The notes below the pieces were generated by a model, which did not search any database, was not told the origin of the DNA, and was given only the letters and a program-made list of their open reading frames with translations. This document shows positions 24,406 to 31,714 of a stretch of 32,985 bases of DNA, in pieces (position 1 is the first letter of the stretch; the number at the start of each line of letters is the position of its first letter). Both the position numbers and the translations under genes were made by a program. This DNA comes from a virus: positions 1 to 32,985 of IMG/VR virus record IMGVR_UViG_3300008267_000193, one strand, 5' to 3'.

Positions 24406-25791
24406 ATGCCTAATTTCCCATCAATATATTTAGAATTACAAGAACTTTGGAAAAGAATACGTGGTATTGAAAATACCGGCGCTAAACCTATTGGTGCAGC
24501 GGGTGGAGTGTTGAGCGGTTCTTACCCTAACCCAGAAGCATTACAGGCTGATTCGTCTGGATATATACCGGTAACCTCTGATGTATCTGTTGTTAGTATA
24601 AGATCAGTATCCCCTAATAATACACATTTTGGTATAAGCGCCATAGATAAAACTTCTGGTCACGGTACACATTTAGAATTTGTTGCTGGGGATGGAGATC
24701 AAGACGGTGGTGATATAATTCTTGACGCTGGTGATGGTACTTCTGGAAACGGAGGTACAATAAGATTAAGGGCCGGGGAGGGAGAGTTTGGTGGAGATGT
24801 TGTTCTAATAGGTGGCGTGTCAAATAGTGGACACCATCACGGCAGAACTCTTTTATATTCTGGTCCTCATGTGGCCAGCGATGCAGCATCTCTAATCAGT
24901 TTAGAAGGACCGGATTTAAGTTTTGTAAGCGGTGGTAATGTTGAAATATATTCCGGTATGGGTACAAGCGAAGAGGGAAGCATAACAATTGCCACAAAAC
25001 GTAATGATGATGATACTTGTTCAAAAATAGTAATGTCTGGCAGTAGATTAAATTATGGCTCTAATATGTTATTAAATTCTGGGCAGGGTGCTACGCAAGG
25101 AGGTAATATTACTATTAAAGCTGGGGATAGCGTGGTGTTTGGCGGTAATGTAATTATAACTGCCGGTACGTCTTCTTTCCCAGAAGATACGGGTGATGTA
25201 TTTATTTCTGGTTCATCCATAAAACTTTTAACACTCGTTGGAACTGATAGTAACAATAATATAATATTTGATAATGGAAAAGGTATTGATTTTTCTAATT
25301 ACACAGGATCTGATCCAGACAACGGCTACGCAGGTGTTAGCGGCTCATCTGCTACTACACAAGTCTTAAAAGATTACGAAGAAGGATTATGGACACCAGA
25401 ATTTGTAAATGATAGTGATACTGGTAGCTTTAATCACACCATTCAACAAGGAAACTATACCAAGATTGGTAATGTAGTCTATTACAATAGTATAATTCAA
25501 GGAAATGGTCCTAATACAAACACTGGTGAGCTACGCATTAAAGGTTTGCCCTTTACTGCTAAAAATCAAGCAGTAAATTATACAGCTGGTAATATATCAT
25601 ATATAGGACCACTAACTGTAAGTACGCACGTTTCATATACAACAGAAGTTGAAAAAAATACAGGTTGGTTAAAAATATTAACATCTAATTCTGGTGACGC
25701 AGGTCACACTACCCCTATGCCATGTACTGATATAGTGGCTTTTCCTAGTAGTTCTAAGATAACTTTTTCTGGATTTTATTTTGCAGATTAA
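24406..25791 (+). CDS. Tail fibre with beta-solenoid repeats and DYEEG-WTP C-terminal domain
   Basis: 461 residues. The N-terminus is helical (LELQELWKRIRGIEN) and followed by GGVLSGSYPNPE. Residues about 95-270 are glycine-rich repeats of GGD/N-I/V pattern (GGDIILDAGDG, GGTIRLRAGEG, GGNVEIYSGMG, GGNITIKAGDS, GGNVIITAGTS), consistent with a beta-solenoid shaft. The C-terminus from about residue 321 (LKDYEEGLWTPEF, QGNYTKIGNVVYYNSI, RIKGLPFTAKN) is a fibre-end domain I associate with marine phage fibres. No strong SD, but the start is 14 bases after the previous stop. Probable host-binding fibre and the last gene of the fibre locus. Confidence 0.7.
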   Translation: MPNFPSIYLELQELWKRIRGIENTGAKPIGAAGGVLSGSYPNPEALQADSSGYIPVTSDVSVVSIRSVSPNNTHFGISAIDKTSGHGTHLEFVAGDGDQDGGDIILDAGDGTSGNGGTIRLRAGEGEFGGDVVLIGGVSNSGHHHGRTLLYSGPHVASDAASLISLEGPDLSFVSGGNVEIYSGMGTSEEGSITIATKRNDDDTCSKIVMSGSRLNYGSNMLLNSGQGATQGGNITIKAGDSVVFGGNVIITAGTSSFPEDTGDVFISGSSIKLLTLVGTDSNNNIIFDNGKGIDFSNYTGSDPDNGYAGVSGSSATTQVLKDYEEGLWTPEFVNDSDTGSFNHTIQQGNYTKIGNVVYYNSIIQGNGPNTNTGELRIKGLPFTAKNQAVNYTAGNISYIGPLTVSTHVSYTTEVEKNTGWLKILTSNSGDAGHTTPMPCTDIVAFPSSSKITFSGFYFAD

Positions 25792-25820
25792 GTAATGCTT
25801 TATTGAAAAGAAAATATAAT

Positions 25821-26351
25821 ATGATTCTCGGATTAGACATAAGTACTTCTATAACTGGTTTTACGGTATTAAATGAAGATGGGACCATTCTTCATAATGA
25901 AGCTATAATACTAACTTCTAAAAAATTAGAAACATTTATAGAAAAAACAGAAGCAGTTAAGAAAAGATTTGTAGAACTTAAGTACTTATATAACATAAAG
26001 AAGATATATATAGAACAAAGTCTTAGCGCATTCCGTCCCGGCTTGTCAAGCGCTCAAGTAATTTTAACGTTAGGACGCTTCAACGGAATTGTTAGCTGGA
26101 TTTGCTATGAAACATTTGGTATAGTACCAGAGTATATTGGTGCAACAACAGCGCGTAAAGCGGTTGGAATAAAAGTTGAAAAAGGTGCAAACGCTAAAGA
26201 AGTTGTTCTTAAACATCTACTTGACAACGTACCTGACTTCAAAGTAGAGTACACCCCGAAAGGTAACGTAAAGCCTGGAGTTTATGACAGGGCTGATTCA
26301 TGGGTTATGGCCCGTGCGGGGTTCTTACAATGTCAGAAAGTAAAAAGCTAG
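25821..26351 (+). CDS. RuvC-like Holliday junction resolvase
   Basis: 176 residues from the ATG at 25821. An in-frame TTG at 25803 would add six residues (MKRKYN), but homologues usually start MxLGLDxS, so I prefer 25821; neither start has a strong SD. RNase H-fold acidic residues are visible: D6 in ILGLDIST, E65 in KIYIEQS, and D156/D159 in VYDRADSWVMA near the end. RuvC-family enzymes cut four-way junctions with paired metal ions. In phages they resolve recombination intermediates before packaging, the role filled by endonuclease VII in T4. It overlaps the primase gene by 22 bases, so the two are co-translated. Length is typical. Confidence 0.85.
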   Translation: MILGLDISTSITGFTVLNEDGTILHNEAIILTSKKLETFIEKTEAVKKRFVELKYLYNIKKIYIEQSLSAFRPGLSSAQVILTLGRFNGIVSWICYETFGIVPEYIGATTARKAVGIKVEKGANAKEVVLKHLLDNVPDFKVEYTPKGNVKPGVYDRADSWVMARAGFLQCQKVKS

Positions 26352-27274
26352 ATATCTTAAGAGATGTTCTTGGCAGCTACAGTAGAGCAGGCAACGAATA
26401 TCTTTTTAAATGTCCTTTCTGTACTCACCATAAAAAGAAACTCTCTGTTAACTTAAACAAAGATAAATTTAAGTGCTGGATTTGTGAACGTGCTGGTAGC
26501 ATTCACCGACTAGTACGCCGCCTTGGGAGCTTCCTACAGCAGCAAAAATGGAAAGAACTAACAGGAATTGTTGAAGTCTCAGAATTTGAAAAAATTATAT
26601 TAGACCAGCAATTAACACAAGAAGTTGAAGAAGAACAATTAGTACCATTACCACAAGAATTTAATTCCTTGTGTAATATAAATACTTCACTAGTATCAAC
26701 ACAGGCGTTAAATTATCTAAGCAAACGTGGGATCGATAAATATGATATTCTGCGTTGGAAGATTGGTTATTGCTCGTCTGGAAAATATGCTGGTAGGGTG
26801 ATTGTTCCAAGCTTTAATGAAGATGGTAAGGTTAATTACTTTATTGCCCGCTCCTATGATGGTAATTGGCGCAAATATCTAAACCCACCAGATAGCAAAG
26901 ACATTATATTTAATGAGTTGTACATTGATTGGGAAGATGATATTGTATTAACAGAAGGAGTATTTGATGCCATCAAAATTCCTAATTCAATACCAATCTT
27001 GGGATCTACTCTAAGAGAAAATTCAAAGCTGTTCCAAAACATCATCAAGCACGACCCAGCAGTCTATATGTCTTTAGATCCAGACGCAGAAACAAAAGAA
27101 TTCAAAATGATTGAATCATTGCTAAAATATGGAGTTGAAGTATATAAGGTTGAAATTAAACCATTTAAAGATGCTGGTGAGATGAGCAAACAGGAATTTA
27201 TGGAACGCAAGAAAAAAGCCACTCTTATTAAAAATACAGACTATTTATTGTTAGATAAAATTCTATCTATCTGA
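26330..27274 (+). CDS. 61: DNA primase (T4 gp61-like/DnaG-type)
   Basis: 314 residues from the ATG at 26330 (MSESKKLDILRDVLG), inside the end of the resolvase gene; longer in-frame extensions overlap that gene more and lack an SD. Zinc ribbon: C28-x2-C31 (KCPFCTHH) and C49-x2-C52 (KCWICERAG). The TOPRIM core follows: GRVIVPSFNEDGKVNYFIAR, then the glutamate in VLTEGVFDAIKI and the DxD in MSLDPDAETK. It makes short RNA primers for lagging-strand replication, acting with a gp41-type helicase not seen in this window. Size and motif order fit phage primases. Confidence 0.85.
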   Translation: MSESKKLDILRDVLGSYSRAGNEYLFKCPFCTHHKKKLSVNLNKDKFKCWICERAGSIHRLVRRLGSFLQQQKWKELTGIVEVSEFEKIILDQQLTQEVEEEQLVPLPQEFNSLCNINTSLVSTQALNYLSKRGIDKYDILRWKIGYCSSGKYAGRVIVPSFNEDGKVNYFIARSYDGNWRKYLNPPDSKDIIFNELYIDWEDDIVLTEGVFDAIKIPNSIPILGSTLRENSKLFQNIIKHDPAVYMSLDPDAETKEFKMIESLLKYGVEVYKVEIKPFKDAGEMSKQEFMERKKKATLIKNTDYLLLDKILSI

Positions 27275-27283
27275 GGAAATATA

Positions 27284-27601
27284 ATGAAAAAACTAAATGA
27301 AGATGTTATTCGCAAACTTATCATAGAAACTCTTGAAGAACAATTTGTTGATGAAGGTCGTAAGAAGGCAGTTGAAGAAGTTGACGAGCCACTTCAAAAT
27401 CCAGAAGCCGACGTAACTCCAGGCATGGAAGCAGAGCCACAACCACAAGATTTTGGATTAGATCCAGAACAATTTAACGCTGCTCTTGAAGCTGTTAACA
27501 GCGGCGATAAGATGAAAGAATTAGGTGGTTGGTCAGTTCTAGGAAACATTGCTGACAAAATCAAAACAATTATAAAAGAAAAAGAAGGACAAGTGAAGTA
27601 G
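27284..27601 (+). CDS. Small acidic protein, unknown
   Basis: 105 residues; SD GAGGA at the end of the primase gene, spaced well for the ATG at 27284. An N-terminal amphipathic helix (MKKLNEDVIRKLIIETLEEQ) is followed by a proline/glutamate-rich acidic linker, and a C-terminal helix ends in KIKTIIKEKEGQ. No cysteines, membrane segment or enzyme motif. Last gene before a terminator and co-transcribed with primase and resolvase. An accessory role in replication is possible but unsupported. Confidence 0.5.
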   Translation: MKKLNEDVIRKLIIETLEEQFVDEGRKKAVEEVDEPLQNPEADVTPGMEAEPQPQDFGLDPEQFNAALEAVNSGDKMKELGGWSVLGNIADKIKTIIKEKEGQVK

Positions 27602-27628
27602 CTTGAACTAATACTTTAGAAGTGTTAT

Positions 27629-27659
27629 AGTAGCCCTGAGAAATCGGGGCTATTTTTTT
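27629..27659 (+). terminator. Factor-independent terminator with GAAA tetraloop
   Basis: TAGCCCTGA (27631-27639), GAAA loop, TCGGGGCTA (27644-27652), then seven T. Nine pairs with one G-U. Ends the resolvase-primase transcript just before the nuclease gene. Confidence 0.9.
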
Positions 27660-27672
27660 ATTTGAGGTATAG

Positions 27673-28974
27673 ATGCACCGCATAATGCAAGTCAGCGACA
27701 CACACATTCTTACAAACAAGCGTCACGATGAATATCGTGAAGTGTTTTCTAAGATATATGAACTAGCACGTGAACAAAAAGTTACACATATTGTACATAC
27801 TGGTGATCTTTTTCATTCAAAACTACAATTAACACCAGAATGTGTTGCGTTAGCAGTTGAATTTCTGCGTAACCTATCAGAAATCGCACCTGTTTATATG
27901 ATATGTGGCAATCATGATTGCTCACTTAGATCAACTAAGAGACTTGATTCTATAACTCCTATTATAGACGCTATTAAAAGTGATAGAATTCACTACTTTA
28001 GAAAGTCCGGTGAGTATAATTTTGGAGATATAACGTTTGGAGCATTCTCAATGCTCGATCCAGACAACTATCCAAGACCAAGTGATCATTCAAAGATTAA
28101 TATAGCTCTTTATCATGGTTCTATAAGTGGGGTTATGACTGATTCTGGCTATGTCATTAGTCACGGTGACTGTGACGTTGAGATATTTAGAGGCTATGAT
28201 TACGGTCTTCTTGGCGATATTCATCTTTCCAACCAAAAAGTAGATGACGAAGGCAAGATCCGATATCCAGGTTCTACAATTCAACAGAACTTTGGTGAAA
28301 GTAATGATAAGGGCGTATTAATTTGGGATATACATGATAAAAATACGTTTGAATGTAAGCATTATGCATTTAAATGCCCAAAACCATTTATAACTCTTGA
28401 TCTAGACAGCGAAGGACGTTTTGATGAATGGCTAAAGCTACCAGTTGGGTCACGTATCAGACTAAATACCTTTTACAACCTAACTGCGGATAGGGTTAAA
28501 AACGCCATAGATGCCGTTAAAACGCGTTTTAAGCCAGAGAGTGTAACTTTTGTCAGCAAAGCACTAACTAATAAAGAAAACCTTGAGAAAGTATCCAATC
28601 TCTCTCGCATTATGAATCTACGAGATGTATCAGTTCAAGAAGAACTGATTGCAGAATATCTCAAACAATATAATCCATCTACAGAGATGCTTGATGGGGT
28701 ATATGAACTAAACCGCAAGTACAATTCTCAAGTAGAACACGGTGAAGATGTTGGCAGAAACATTAACTGGAGAATAAAATCTCTTGAGTGGGATAATTTG
28801 TTTAATTATGGAGAAGGTAATAGGATAGATTTTACAAAATTAAACGGAATTGTTGGAATTCTCGGTAAAAACTATTCTGGTAAATGCGTAGATGAAAAAA
28901 CAGAAATTGAAGTTGAATATGATGAAAAAGAAATTATTGCAAATTTAGGATATTTACCTGATTTCTTAAAATAA
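27673..28974 (+). CDS. 47: gp47 (Mre11/SbcD-like) nuclease fused to gp46 N-terminus and N-intein
   Basis: 433 residues; SD GAGG upstream. Residues 1-340 are a calcineurin-like nuclease with the metal ligands of the Mre11/SbcD/T4 gp47 family: D9 and H11 (SDTHI), D45 (HTGDLFH), N80-H81 (CGNHD), H148 (LYHGSI), and D182/H184 (GDIHL). Around residues 363-404 the chain continues into the start of a Rad50/SbcC/gp46 ATPase (IKSLEWDNLFNYGEGNRIDF, then GILGKNYSGK), so nuclease and ATPase are one polypeptide. The P-loop is broken after K404 by C405, the first residue of a 29-residue N-intein, and the gene stops there. The nuclease and ATPase process DNA ends for recombination-dependent replication. The remaining ATPase is encoded from 29137. 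Confidence 0.88.
   Translation: MHRIMQVSDTHILTNKRHDEYREVFSKIYELAREQKVTHIVHTGDLFHSKLQLTPECVALAVEFLRNLSEIAPVYMICGNHDCSLRSTKRLDSITPIIDAIKSDRIHYFRKSGEYNFGDITFGAFSMLDPDNYPRPSDHSKINIALYHGSISGVMTDSGYVISHGDCDVEIFRGYDYGLLGDIHLSNQKVDDEGKIRYPGSTIQQNFGESNDKGVLIWDIHDKNTFECKHYAFKCPKPFITLDLDSEGRFDEWLKLPVGSRIRLNTFYNLTADRVKNAIDAVKTRFKPESVTFVSKALTNKENLEKVSNLSRIMNLRDVSVQEELIAEYLKQYNPSTEMLDGVYELNRKYNSQVEHGEDVGRNINWRIKSLEWDNLFNYGEGNRIDFTKLNGIVGILGKNYSGKCVDEKTEIEVEYDEKEIIANLGYLPDFLK
28885..28971 (+). other. N-terminal half of a split intein (29 aa)
   Basis: Starts with Cys directly after the P-loop lysine and reads CVDEKTEIEVEY and so on to DFLK. This has the block A pattern of inteins (C1, T at position 6, alternating strand). 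It is far shorter than the 80-100-residue N-halves of canonical split inteins. It resembles the atypical N-proximal split of the AceL-TerL and VidaL type. Confidence 0.85.
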
Positions 28975-28988
28975 ATTTTCCTGGGTAA

Positions 28989-29024
28989 TTCATCTCCAGT
29001 GTGCCATTTACATGAGGAGATGAA
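28989..29024 (+). promoter_or_regulatory. RBS-sequestering hairpin
   Basis: TTCATCTCC (28989-28997) is perfectly complementary to GGAGATGAA (29016-29024), with an 18-base loop. The 3' arm covers the GAGGAG SD of the 18-codon relic ORF at 29027. Such hairpins silence homing endonuclease genes on early transcripts in T4-like phages (known for I-TevI). It may be a surviving control element of a lost endonuclease. Confidence 0.6.
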
Positions 29025-29026
29025 AA

Positions 29027-29083
29027 ATGAAATACTTAAATTGTATAGATTGTAAGAAAGAAAAAGTTAATATTAAAAAATAA
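29027..29083 (+). pseudogene. Relic of a homing endonuclease N-terminus (18 codons)
   Basis: Behind a good SD (GAGGAG at 29014-29019) is an ORF of MKYLNCIDCKKEKVNIKK and a stop. The CxxC plus KKEK/KVNI pattern is how zinc-finger HNH/Vsr-like phage homing endonucleases often begin. It lies exactly between the two intein halves, where fractured phage genes usually carry a free-standing homing endonuclease gene. The rest of such a gene is absent, so I read it as a deletion remnant. It could instead be a chance mini-ORF. Confidence 0.45.
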
Positions 29084-29136
29084 TTTTAATTGTTTTATGT
29101 CTAATAATATAGAGTTAATAAAAAAAAGGATTTTAC

Positions 29137-29508
29137 ATGAAAAAGAAAATAACAATAGCGCAAGCTTATAAACTGTTTAATCTTTCTAGAGACATAAATA
29201 TAAAAGTATTAACTCCTTATGGATATAAAAAAATCTTATGGTGTGACATAACTTCAAAAAATAGCACTGTTGTCAGAACAACGTTAGAAAACGGATGCTT
29301 TTTAGAATCCTCACCGGAACATCTACTTAAAATTAATAATAAAGATTTTAAAAAAATTATAGATTTAAAGCCAAACGATTGCGTACTAACATTTGATGGT
29401 AAAAGTAAGATAGTTTCTCAAGAAATTTTGAAACATAAAAAAGATCTATATGATATAGAAGTAGAAGATGTGCATCAATATTTTTCAAATGGAATAGTAT
29501 CGCATAAT
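29137..29508 (+). other. C-terminal half of a split intein (124 aa)
   Basis: Hint-fold features in order: strand NIKVLTPYGYKKI, block B with TTLENGCFLESSPEHLL (SxxH, H62, in place of the usual TxxH), block F (DLYDIEVEDVHQYF), block G ending NGIVSHN with penultimate H123 and terminal N124. The +1 residue is Ser, the Walker A serine. Colinear with the upstream 29-residue half, with no endonuclease domain. Confidence 0.88.
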
Positions 29509-31434
29509 TCTTCAGCAGGAATAGATACTCTCTTATATACTATTTTTAATACTACTTCTAAAAATAATCGCAAAAACTTAAATATCATCAATCAAAACCG
29601 TGAACGCGGTCGCGGAAAAGTAGTTATTGATATTGATGGAAATGAATATACTATCGAAAGAACATCAGAAAAGTATACTAAAAAAAGTAAAGGTGTTGAA
29701 ATAACAGAAGCAAAGACCGATGTTGAGTTTACTGGTATTGATGAATCAACTTTAACTGGTCTTGATCGTAGTGACACAGATAAAATTATTCGTAAGTATC
29801 TGGGCACCGTAGACGACTTTATGTTAACTTCTGCTGCAACACAATTTTCAGCACAATCGTTTATTTCAGAAGGTTCTACAAATCGCAAAGCAATTCTTGC
29901 TAAATTCCTTGATCTAGATCTTTTTGAAGCAAAATTCAAAGCAGCTAAATCAGAAGTAGCAGCTACTAAAGTGTTACTCAAGAAGCTAGAAACTATTGAT
30001 TACGAGAAAGAAATTAATGAAACAAAGGAATTAATAAAACTATCAGAAAAAAATATCGAATCTGCAAATCAAGAATTATTAGTTGTAAGTGATGAATTAA
30101 ATAAAAACAGACAAGAACTATTCTCAGTACAAAGTCAAATTAAGATTCTTGAAAAAGATAATACTAAACTAACTGATCTTCTCAAAAACAAAGATGGTTA
30201 TAGCCAAGCAATAAAAATTCTAAATGATAGAATAATTCAATGTGAATCTGAAATAAATAAATTAACCATGGAGTTATCTGGTCTACAACCAGATCTATCT
30301 GTTAACATTGAAGAACTATTATCAAATAAATCAAAAATAGATGCTAACTCTAAAACACTTGATGAACTTAGAGGTGAGCATGCACTTGTAAAACAACAAA
30401 ATAATACCCTTAAGGAAAGAATTAAATTACTATCTGAGGTTCCTTGCGGTACACAGTTTCCTAATTGTAAATTTATCAACAACGCACATACAGCTAATGA
30501 TAAAAAACCACAATCTGATAAAAAATTAATTAAAATTAATGCAGGTATAGACAAGTTATTAAAAGAACAAGCCGAACTAGACGCTGAGTCTGTATCTAAA
30601 AAGATAGACAGATACAATACAGCTTTATCTGTTCAACAAAAAATTAATAATTCAATAAAAGAAATTGAAGCTAGCATAGAAAAATGGAAGTATAAACTAG
30701 AGATTGGCGAAGAATCGCTAGAAAAAACTATTAAGGAACTTGTTGAGTTCAACAACTCAGACTCTGATAAGGATGTTTATGATACCCTTGTTAAATCAGA
30801 ACGTGAAATCAAACTGGCTATAAACAGTTTGGAAATGAATTATAGTGGTATTCAACAAAAAGTTACTAATCTATACAAAGAAAGCGGTTATCTTGTATCA
30901 AAGTTAGAAACACTTGAAGAACAAAAGCAAGAATTAGCTGAAAAACGAGCAGAATTTGGTGTATATGATCTGTTCTTGAAATGTATGCATCCAAACGGGA
31001 TCTCATATCAAGTAATTAAAAATAAACTACCAGTAATAAACGAAGAAATAAATAAAATATTAGCAAATGTTGTAGAATTTGAGGTTTATCTATTGAATGA
31101 TGATGATAAACTTGATATAATGATTAAACATCCAAAACACGAAGCTAGACCATTGGAGATGGGAAGTGGAGCAGAAAAATCATTAGCCTCAATAGCAATA
31201 AGATTAGCGTTTTTACAAGTTACAAGTTTACCAAAATCGGATTTTATAATTTTAGATGAACCAGGCACAAGCCTTGACCCAGATAACTTATCTGGATTTA
31301 TCCGTATCTTGGATCTAATTAAGTCATACTTTAAGACAGTAATCCTAATCAGCCATTTAGATGTTCTTAAAGATGCAGTAGATGTTCAGATCACGATTGA
31401 CCGCAGAGGCGACTATGCTTATGTCAACCAATAG
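29137..31434 (+). CDS. 46: C-intein plus gp46 (Rad50/SbcC-like) recombination ATPase
   Basis: 765 residues; SD AAGGA (29126-29130). Residues 1-124 are the C-intein. From S125 the gp46 ATPase resumes (SSAGIDTLLYTIFN), completing a Walker A with the upstream GKNYSGK. Long coiled coils occupy about residues 270-600, interrupted near the apex by C437-x6-C444 (PCGTQFPNCKF), a candidate zinc hook with wider spacing than the usual CxxC. Near the C-terminus are the ABC signature (GSGAEKS, 676-682), Walker B (FIILDE, D707-E708), the D-loop (SLDP) and the switch histidine H740 (LISHLD). After trans-splicing it would form one chain with gp47 that resects DNA ends and supports recombination-dependent replication. 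A good SD shows it is translated separately. Confidence 0.9.
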   Translation: MKKKITIAQAYKLFNLSRDINIKVLTPYGYKKILWCDITSKNSTVVRTTLENGCFLESSPEHLLKINNKDFKKIIDLKPNDCVLTFDGKSKIVSQEILKHKKDLYDIEVEDVHQYFSNGIVSHNSSAGIDTLLYTIFNTTSKNNRKNLNIINQNRERGRGKVVIDIDGNEYTIERTSEKYTKKSKGVEITEAKTDVEFTGIDESTLTGLDRSDTDKIIRKYLGTVDDFMLTSAATQFSAQSFISEGSTNRKAILAKFLDLDLFEAKFKAAKSEVAATKVLLKKLETIDYEKEINETKELIKLSEKNIESANQELLVVSDELNKNRQELFSVQSQIKILEKDNTKLTDLLKNKDGYSQAIKILNDRIIQCESEINKLTMELSGLQPDLSVNIEELLSNKSKIDANSKTLDELRGEHALVKQQNNTLKERIKLLSEVPCGTQFPNCKFINNAHTANDKKPQSDKKLIKINAGIDKLLKEQAELDAESVSKKIDRYNTALSVQQKINNSIKEIEASIEKWKYKLEIGEESLEKTIKELVEFNNSDSDKDVYDTLVKSEREIKLAINSLEMNYSGIQQKVTNLYKESGYLVSKLETLEEQKQELAEKRAEFGVYDLFLKCMHPNGISYQVIKNKLPVINEEINKILANVVEFEVYLLNDDDKLDIMIKHPKHEARPLEMGSGAEKSLASIAIRLAFLQVTSLPKSDFIILDEPGTSLDPDNLSGFIRILDLIKSYFKTVILISHLDVLKDAVDVQITIDRRGDYAYVNQ

Positions 31435-31444
31435 AGGAAATAAA

Positions 31445-31714
31445 ATGGAACTAGATGAAGATACAAAAAAAGATATTAAAGAACAAATCGTTGAAGAAAT
31501 TAAAAAACCAAATAATTCACGTGGAGTTCTTGATATCGTAACTGAAAAAGCAATTTCAAGAAAATTACTAGTATGGCTAGTATCAACAGTCATGCTTGGA
31601 CTGGGTAAATTAACACCTGATGAGTGGACAGCTATCTCATTAGGTTACGTTGGAATTGAAGGCATAGCTGATATAGCCATTAAATGGAAGGGAGCTAATA
31701 AAAATGTGGTCTAA
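31445..31714 (+). CDS. Putative holin-like small membrane protein
   Basis: 89 residues from the ATG at 31445, chosen because AGAGGA lies seven bases upstream; an earlier in-frame start lies inside the gp46 gene. The N-terminus is acidic and helical (MELDEDTKKDIKEQIVEEIK). A hydrophobic segment follows at about residues 40-54 (LLVWLVSTVMLGLG), with a second weaker one around 61-79 (TAISLGYVGIEGIADIAI). The pattern 'KLT-x-W...GY-G--G--D' resembles small holin-like membrane proteins of other phages. Position at the head of a run of small membrane proteins fits a lysis cassette. The holin role is inferred. Overlaps the next gene by 11 bases. Confidence 0.5.
   Translation: MELDEDTKKDIKEQIVEEIKKPNNSRGVLDIVTEKAISRKLLVWLVSTVMLGLGKLTPDEWTAISLGYVGIEGIADIAIKWKGANKNVV

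Noticed and set aside
28972-29136. Stop-codon readthrough or a cis-intein, since both gp46 pieces are in the same frame
   Set aside because: The frame between them contains many stop codons and no intein-like sequence, and the downstream piece has its own SD and ATG; trans-splicing is the simpler reading.
29592-29981. Minus-strand ORF of 129 codons
   Set aside because: Shadow of the gp46 gene: no SD, low-complexity serine-rich product, opposite to every convincing gene.
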